This document shows, piece after piece, positions 52,190-57,170 of a DNA stretch of 57,170 nucleotides (its first letter is position 1; the number at the start of each line of letters is the position of its first letter). The stretch comes from Phycisphaeraceae bacterium. GTDB taxonomy: Bacteria > Planctomycetota > Phycisphaerae > Phycisphaerales > Phycisphaeraceae. The notes beneath the pieces were generated by a model. It made no database searches and had not been told where the DNA came from. It saw nothing but the letters and a program-made list of their open reading frames with translations. Location: NCBI GenBank assembly GCA_029260635.1, contig JAJDCW010000297.1:1-57170 (forward strand), written 5' to 3'. A program made the position numbers and the translations under genes.

Positions 52190-52218
52190 AATATAATCCG
52201 GCCAAGCCCTGATGTCAA
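52190..52218 (-). promoter_or_regulatory. Promoter of the GntR-family gene
   Basis: On the minus strand, TTGACA (52213-52218), a 17-base spacer and TATATT (52190-52195). The ATG at 52183 follows after six bases, so +1 should coincide with the start codon. Geometry is the same as for the LacI-type gene. Confidence 0.78.
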
Positions 52219-52424
52219 GGGTATTTTTAGAGCCACTGATTCGCTGTAATTTGTTCTATATTAACAATTTATACGATATATGCGGGGCCTAATTGAGAAA
52301 TGTCCTCCGGGGCGGTCACGCAGAATCGTGAATTCCCGCTATCAATCACCCGTGAGATGGGTTGTATTTCGTCGATCTATGTATCACCCATGCCTGTTAG
52401 CGGCGGGTGATTCACAGAGAAACA

Positions 52425-54389
52425 CTACTCTGATCCGCCCACTTGAGTTGAGTCGTGTGCCGTCGGACCACACGTTGCTTTCACCTCACGACTGATCTCA
52501 CCGATCGCGCCCCACAGGTCGAGTTCCATAATCGCGTCGTCACGGTAGATGGTGACGCGATCGGCACCGCCGGCGATCGAGGCCTCGACTCCTTTACGCA
52601 GGAGTTCGGGGGTATTGAGGTTGCCGCCGTAACAGGCGATGAAGCTGTTGACGATCACCCGGTCCGGGACCGCTTCGCGCACCCGGCGTACGGCTGTGTA
52701 GATCTGATGCGGGTCACGGGTGTACTGGGCGACATTCACCGTGTCCACGATACCCATCGAAGCCCAGGTGCGCCAGTCCTGAAGCGACTGCTTGAGGTAC
52801 GCCTCCGGGGCCGGGTCATCACCCGAAAGATAAACCGAAATCTCGATATGCCGATCAGGCATGGTGGTCGCCAGCTTCCGGCGGAGCTCGACGATAAATT
52901 GAGTCACGTAATCGGCGCGGTACTGCATCCACCGCAGATCATCTTGTGGCAAAGTAAGAGGGTTTACGCCGTAAGTCTTGAAGAAGCCGTCAACAATCAC
53001 CGGGTCGTAACCGTAGTCGGTCCCCAGGTAGCGGATATAGTCCAGCATGACCCCCTGGATGCCGTTGGCCTGCGCACGATCAACCAGGTGATCGGCGCGG
53101 TAGCTCCGCGCCTCGGGATGCGCCCACGACAGGATCGCCCCCATCGGTTCCGTAGCGCCCTTCTTCCACATACAAAGCTCGGGCTTGTCCTGAAATATCG
53201 TGCTGTTGCCGCTGTGCCCCTGCCCGAAGATCAGGCACGCGATCGAGGGATGGATCTCGATGCCCATCGACTGTGCTTTGGCGACCTGCCCCGCGATATC
53301 CCAGTCGCGAAACTGGTCATTCAGAGACGGGTAAATCACATCAATCCCCGCCCGATGCGCAGACTCGAGTGTGGTGTCACCGATGCCGGCGTAGACCGCT
53401 ACCTCGATCGGACGGTCGATGCCACGCTTAACCCACTTTGGAGGCTCATATGACAGGATATCCTGCATGGAGCGTCCCCATGTTTGCAGGAATTGTCCCT
53501 TTGAATCGAGTTTCAACACGCGGTCGTTCTTCCAGTCGGTCACGATCAACTCGCCACCAGCGGTCTGCGCGATGTCTACCGGGTGGTTGAAGTGGTGTCC
53601 GCTGTTGCCTTCACCCGGCGCCCAGATTTCGACCAGGTCGCCTTCGAGTGTAAATACCTGGACCCGGCTTTGAAAGGTGTCCGGACAATAAATCTTGTCA
53701 CCGATCACCGACAGGCCGTATCCCTCGTCCAGTTCACCATCCCCCGTGCCGCGTCGGCTGAACGTCCCAACGTATTCGCCGTCTTCGGTAAATTTTTGAA
53801 TCCTCCCGCCATCAAACTCACGGACATAGACAAAGCCTTTGTTGTCCACATCCACCCTCGCCAGGTACCCCATGTGCAGGAACTCACCGGGCCCCTCACC
53901 GATCCGGCCCCACGCGGTGATGAATTCACCCTGAGACGAAAACTTCTGGATACGTGCGTTGAACGTATCAGATACGAAGATTTCGCCGGCCTGATTGACC
54001 GCCACAAAGTGGGGCTCAGAGAACTGGCCCGGCTTGGCACCCTTGTCGGGCGTACCCAAAACAAAACGGAGCTTATTCTGTGAATCCAGCACAATCACAC
54101 GGTGCCCCAACGTATCCGTAATAAAAATCCCGTCATCAGGCCCAATGCAGACGTCGAAGGGGCCAGACAAGGGACCGTATCCCTCGATTGAATCGATCGA
54201 TCCGATCCATTCCCCCTCGGCGGAAAACTTTGATATACGTTTGTTATTGATCTCGGCAACAAAGATAACGTCTTGGCTGTTAACCGCGACGCCGAATGGG
54301 CCTTTAAAGTCCCAACCCTCGGCCCACAAGGGAGTCGACGGCAGCAGCACAAATATCAAAAGAAGCAACCATTGGGTAAACTTAAGCAT
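52425..54389 (-). CDS. Secreted NHL propeller fused to a GHL10-like barrel
   Basis: 654 residues, AAGGAGAG ribosome site, signal peptide about 1-23. Residues 25-305 are NHL repeats (DVIFVAEINNKRISKF, PDDGIFITDTLGHRVIV, AGEIFVSDTFNARIQKF, GGELIVTDWKNDRVLKL). From about 320 a GHL10-like barrel follows: TTLESAHRAGIDVIYPSLND, IQGVMLDYIRYLG, HIEISVYLSGDD and GADRVTIYRDDAIMELDLW. The domain pair occurs as separate genes elsewhere in the window (39487-40569 and 45480-46604). It may direct a glycan-active barrel to its substrate. The 3' end is 241 bases from the regulator start. Confidence 0.82.
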   Translation of the reverse strand: MLKFTQWLLLLIFVLLPSTPLWAEGWDFKGPFGVAVNSQDVIFVAEINNKRISKFSAEGEWIGSIDSIEGYGPLSGPFDVCIGPDDGIFITDTLGHRVIVLDSQNKLRFVLGTPDKGAKPGQFSEPHFVAVNQAGEIFVSDTFNARIQKFSSQGEFITAWGRIGEGPGEFLHMGYLARVDVDNKGFVYVREFDGGRIQKFTEDGEYVGTFSRRGTGDGELDEGYGLSVIGDKIYCPDTFQSRVQVFTLEGDLVEIWAPGEGNSGHHFNHPVDIAQTAGGELIVTDWKNDRVLKLDSKGQFLQTWGRSMQDILSYEPPKWVKRGIDRPIEVAVYAGIGDTTLESAHRAGIDVIYPSLNDQFRDWDIAGQVAKAQSMGIEIHPSIACLIFGQGHSGNSTIFQDKPELCMWKKGATEPMGAILSWAHPEARSYRADHLVDRAQANGIQGVMLDYIRYLGTDYGYDPVIVDGFFKTYGVNPLTLPQDDLRWMQYRADYVTQFIVELRRKLATTMPDRHIEISVYLSGDDPAPEAYLKQSLQDWRTWASMGIVDTVNVAQYTRDPHQIYTAVRRVREAVPDRVIVNSFIACYGGNLNTPELLRKGVEASIAGGADRVTIYRDDAIMELDLWGAIGEISREVKATCGPTAHDSTQVGGSE

Positions 54390-54530
54390 CGCGCTCTCCT
54401 TGTTTCGATCAAGTCGGCAGCCGTCGCGAAGCCGCCTTGTGTGGACAGAGGTATATTTACTACATAAACTATCTTAAGTTCGATCTGATTGCAAGTTATA
54501 TCACTGGCCCCCTTTTAATAAGGACAAGCC

Positions 54531-55301
54531 ATGTCAAAGCGTGTGTGTGAAGTGGTCGACTTCCAGAATTCATACATCATCAATAGCTCAGCGATCGGCG
54601 GGCAAGCATGCAACACCTGCCGGACCCAGGCGCTTGCCGCGTGTACGTTGATCGACCAGGCTTCTGGTCAGGAGCAGGCCTACTACCTAGGCAAAGCGTG
54701 CATTGGTGAACATATGTATCTGGACGGTGGCATCTCTCAGGTTCCTACCTCTGAGGTCTGTATCACCTTTGGTGCAAATCATTACAAGCTGCAAAAGAAA
54801 TTTGCCGACCACCGGGACGACGTGATCCACATCGCCTGCCCCGACGATGAGGTCCAATTATTTGATGGCCGAACCGCTGTCTGGACCGATCTACATTTCG
54901 CGATCAGTAAACAAAAAGCCACTGAGCTGAGAACCACCGAGGCCATGATCCAAGCAACCGAGCAACTCAGGCCCCTTGTAGCAAGAACAAGGGTCCAAGG
55001 GGCGAAGGGTGATCATGACGCGATCCTTGAATACCCGATCCCGTACATGAATTTCAAGCCCGACCGAACCGCCGTGCAGATCGATGTCGGCCCGGTCTTA
55101 TTCGCTGGCACTGCGGGCAAGGTCGCCTCCTGTGTCGAGGGGATACACCTGTCATACATCATGTACACCGAATTTGACCGGGCTGAGTTTACCGTCAGAG
55201 CCGCCACAGCGATCGGTGAAGCCGGTAACGCCGAAACCCTGCACTACTCTCAGATCGTGCATACCGAAGCTAAGACGACGTTGTATTCACTTGACGTATA
55301 G
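54531..55301 (+). CDS. Unrecognised cytosolic protein
   Basis: 256 residues with an AAGGA site before the ATG (MSKRVCEVVDF). No signal peptide or membrane segment. Seven cysteines, several near the N-terminus (GGQACNTCRTQALAAC), could bind a metal or be redox active (inference). A beta-rich sequence with LEYPIPYMNFKPDRTAVQIDVGPVLF in the second half is distinctive. It is the only plus-strand gene in this part and converges with the next gene after 10 bases. It sits beside an AGE epimerase and an unknown gene, suggesting a sugar-related role. Confidence 0.65.
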   Translation: MSKRVCEVVDFQNSYIINSSAIGGQACNTCRTQALAACTLIDQASGQEQAYYLGKACIGEHMYLDGGISQVPTSEVCITFGANHYKLQKKFADHRDDVIHIACPDDEVQLFDGRTAVWTDLHFAISKQKATELRTTEAMIQATEQLRPLVARTRVQGAKGDHDAILEYPIPYMNFKPDRTAVQIDVGPVLFAGTAGKVASCVEGIHLSYIMYTEFDRAEFTVRAATAIGEAGNAETLHYSQIVHTEAKTTLYSLDV

Positions 55302-55311
55302 ATAGCCGTGT

Positions 55312-56235
55312 CTAACGGGCAAACCATCGACACGAGAACCGGCCTGCCCAGTCGCGGAAAGTATTGGTATGCGGGTCAAGGCTGCGGATAGAGGCGCTGC
55401 CGTCCGTCCGGATGATAACCCAGGACAGGTCCCAGGCCTTAGATCCATAAACCATCGGGACCGCCGGGGCCACGCGTACCAGCGGATGGGTTTGGGCCTC
55501 GTACAGACCCTTGGCTGTATGGATAAACCCCGAACCAAGCAGCGTAAACAATTCGGCCTGTGGCTCGGCACCCAGGTCGCTACAAAGCCCACCTATAGCT
55601 ACCTTGATTTCACGCCCTGATTCATGGGCTTGCGACACGGCGTCCCATGAACCACTGATCGTCTCACCGTTTTCATCGTGAGCCAACACCTCGGCCCAAG
55701 TGTCCTGAACCCAGAAGCGGTACGTCTCCATGTGGTAAATGAAATTCCGTGACGGGCCGGTACTTCCCACATCAAATGCCTGGGTCTCGCTCATCTTGGG
55801 CATGTTCGGTGGCGAGGGGGTCACCACACAATCCTCTGATTGTTTACCGATCGATTTGTCGATGTCAAGTGATAGAGTGGCGCACGATTGATGCCCGGTC
55901 ATGTTATACATGAACAGCGACATCCGGGGATCGGCACCGTTGAAACCCAGGACCGGGTTCATCGGCTGACGGGTCGTCGTGACACCAGCCACGTGTCGAT
56001 CATCGACAAGGTAGGTCTGGCGAAAGTCGATGACCTCTTTGATCAGGCCGTTGTTGTCCGGATCGACCGGGTGATCCAGGTCCGGGGCGATATGTTCTTC
56101 AAACAGGAACTCGGTATAGACCCTTAGATCGGCCCCCCCGCGGATGGCGCGGCATAGGTCGGCCTCATCACCTGCGGTAACACGTTCCTGATTGTCCAAC
56201 GCCAAGGCGCATCGCCATAAACCGACATCATTCAT
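55312..56235 (-). CDS. Unrecognised cytosolic protein beside an AGE epimerase
   Basis: 307 residues from the ATG at 56235 (MNDVGLWRC; GAGG upstream). The longer frame to 56280 would overlap the upstream gene. Acidic, without signal peptide. Phrases such as GGADLRVYTEFLFEEHIAPDLD, RQTYLVDDRHVAG, VTTTRQPMNPVLGFNG and AHDENGETISGSWDAVSQ have no family I recognise. It lies 28 bases downstream of the epimerase and is probably coexpressed with it. An immunoglobulin-like or lyase-type fold is possible but unproven. Confidence 0.65.
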   Translation of the reverse strand: MNDVGLWRCALALDNQERVTAGDEADLCRAIRGGADLRVYTEFLFEEHIAPDLDHPVDPDNNGLIKEVIDFRQTYLVDDRHVAGVTTTRQPMNPVLGFNGADPRMSLFMYNMTGHQSCATLSLDIDKSIGKQSEDCVVTPSPPNMPKMSETQAFDVGSTGPSRNFIYHMETYRFWVQDTWAEVLAHDENGETISGSWDAVSQAHESGREIKVAIGGLCSDLGAEPQAELFTLLGSGFIHTAKGLYEAQTHPLVRVAPAVPMVYGSKAWDLSWVIIRTDGSASIRSLDPHTNTFRDWAGRFSCRWFAR

Positions 56236-56263
56236 AAGAGACCTCACAAGTAATAGTCGAGTA

Positions 56264-57170
56264 CTACGCCATCTCTTCAAGCAGTTTCCAACAATTCAAT
56301 TGCATACGTGGCAGGTGGAACGGCCCCTTCCACATGTTGCCCTTCAGTGTCGAAGCGACCGACCCGTCACGGTGGAGGTACCCGAACCATTCGCCGTGCT
56401 CATGATCGGGAAAGTGTTTGTAAGACCACGCATGCAACTTGTCGTGCCAGTCCAGGTACCGGGCCTCTCCGGTCAGGTGGTACGCCAGCAAGGTCGCATA
56501 GATGGCTTCGTTGTGCGGCCACCACAGCTTCATGTCGTGTTCATATCGCGGGTTGGGATAGGCCTTGCAATCTCTGAAGTAATAAATCCCCCCGTACTCT
56601 TCGTCCCACCCCATATCCAACGACCAATCGATGACCTGGCAGGCTTTATTAATCAGCTCGATATCTCCGCCGCGGTACCGCGCCTCTTCGAGGATGAACC
56701 AGGCCGTCTCCAGAGCATGCCCGGGGTTTACCTCCCTGCCGTCGGGCTGGTCGATGAACTCACCACCCTGCCCCACGTTCTCCAAAAGTGCGCGGAAATC
56801 TGGCTTAACAAAGTGGTCAAACACCTCGGCGATCGAATCTTGGATTGTCTGGTCATAAATCACATCGTTTTGGATACCGCGTAGTGTCTGGGTGGTTGCC
56901 ATTATAATCATCGGCATGGCGTGCGATTTTAATGACCGTGTGCCGGGGAAGCCTTTAGGTTCAAGCAGACCGGGCGTCTGATGGTATCGGAGCAAAAGCC
57001 TGTAAAGGTCGCGTGCCTCCTGCAATGCCCTAGCGTCTTCGGCAGCCTGGGCGTACTCGGCGAACGCGATCACGCCAAAGGTCTCGGTAAAGACATAGCG
57101 CCGCTTGCGGAGGGGCCTGCCATCACGTGTGACGGCGTAAAACATCCTGCCATCGGTATCGAACCCATAT
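56264..57170 (-). CDS. RENBP-like N-acylglucosamine 2-epimerase (N-terminus outside window)
   Basis: The reading frame stays open to the window edge (YGFDTDGRMFYAVTRDG upstream of the first in-window Met at 57145), so this is the C-terminal part, about 301 residues of a protein near 390-410. It has the family His motifs EVNPGHALE and GPFHLPRM, plus KLWWPHNEAIYATLLAY, GEWFGYLHRDG and the RENBP-like ending with GPFHLPRMQLNCW. This is closer to renin-binding-protein-type ManNAc/GlcNAc epimerases than the copy at 19805. Expected reaction: ManNAc to GlcNAc in the cytosol. It precedes an unknown gene by 28 bases. Confidence 0.9.
   Translation of the reverse strand, partial: YGFDTDGRMFYAVTRDGRPLRKRRYVFTETFGVIAFAEYAQAAEDARALQEARDLYRLLLRYHQTPGLLEPKGFPGTRSLKSHAMPMIIMATTQTLRGIQNDVIYDQTIQDSIAEVFDHFVKPDFRALLENVGQGGEFIDQPDGREVNPGHALETAWFILEEARYRGGDIELINKACQVIDWSLDMGWDEEYGGIYYFRDCKAYPNPRYEHDMKLWWPHNEAIYATLLAYHLTGEARYLDWHDKLHAWSYKHFPDHEHGEWFGYLHRDGSVASTLKGNMWKGPFHLPRMQLNCWKLLEEMA

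Overview
The window reads as a chromosomal segment of a planctomycete, most probably class Phycisphaerae. The evidence is several secreted proteins with PEP-CTERM sorting tails, dockerin/EF-hand-like cassettes of the GDLDGDGFVG...LGNWN type, two prepilin-like proteins with the [16 protein letters not shown] leader and a late DG motif, and NHL-repeat, DUF1080 and GHL10-like proteins. The genus cannot be fixed from the sequence alone.

Layout. (1) 1-11.9 kb is a high-GC conserved block: the tail of an unknown gene, a small membrane protein, a very large OstA/LptA-like protein, a phosphomannomutase/phosphoglucomutase, a membrane protein with cysteine pairs, glutamine synthetase, a DUF1801 protein, a B12-binding radical SAM enzyme, a GT2 glycosyltransferase, TruB and tRNA-Ser(GGA). 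(2) 12.5-24.5 kb is a tightly packed minus-strand catabolic operon: two TIM-barrel glycosidase-like proteins, an HpcH/HpaI aldolase, an AGE-family epimerase, an SDR, a two-gene ABC importer of unusual design, NagB and NagA. (3) 24.6-32.5 kb carries a prepilin-like protein, two PEP-CTERM proteins and, divergently, a LacI-type regulator with a cytosolic beta-propeller protein and a GH20-like hexosaminidase. (4) 32.9-51.3 kb is a minus-strand cluster with an SSS transporter, a sialate O-acetylesterase, a decayed SDR, a Gfo/Idh/MocA oxidoreductase, DUF1080, NHL and beta-helix proteins, a glycosidase-like barrel, a surface sialidase (GH33), two GHL10-like proteins, a second prepilin-like protein and two tandem PEP-CTERM proteins. 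(5) 51.4-57.2 kb carries a GntR/FCD regulator, an NHL-GHL10 fusion, two unrecognised genes and a second, RENBP-like epimerase cut by the window edge.

How the parts may work together (inference). Surface sialidase and esterase deacetylate and release sialic acid-type sugars. The SSS symporter and the ABC importer bring in sugars or oligosaccharides. Cytosolic GH20, epimerases, oxidoreductases and the aldolase process them, and NagA/NagB deliver fructose-6-phosphate. No canonical sialate lyase (NanA), no ManNAc/GlcNAc kinase and no ABC ATPase lies in the window, so the pathway is either completed elsewhere or uses other chemistry.

The most striking observations are: a substrate-binding-protein/permease fusion partnered with a permease that has a periplasmic insert of about 350 residues and two extra membrane segments, with a G8 tract at their junction; matching LacI-type operators buried in the -35/-10 spacers of both divergent promoters; and two regulators whose consensus-like promoters place +1 on the start codon, implying leaderless mRNAs.
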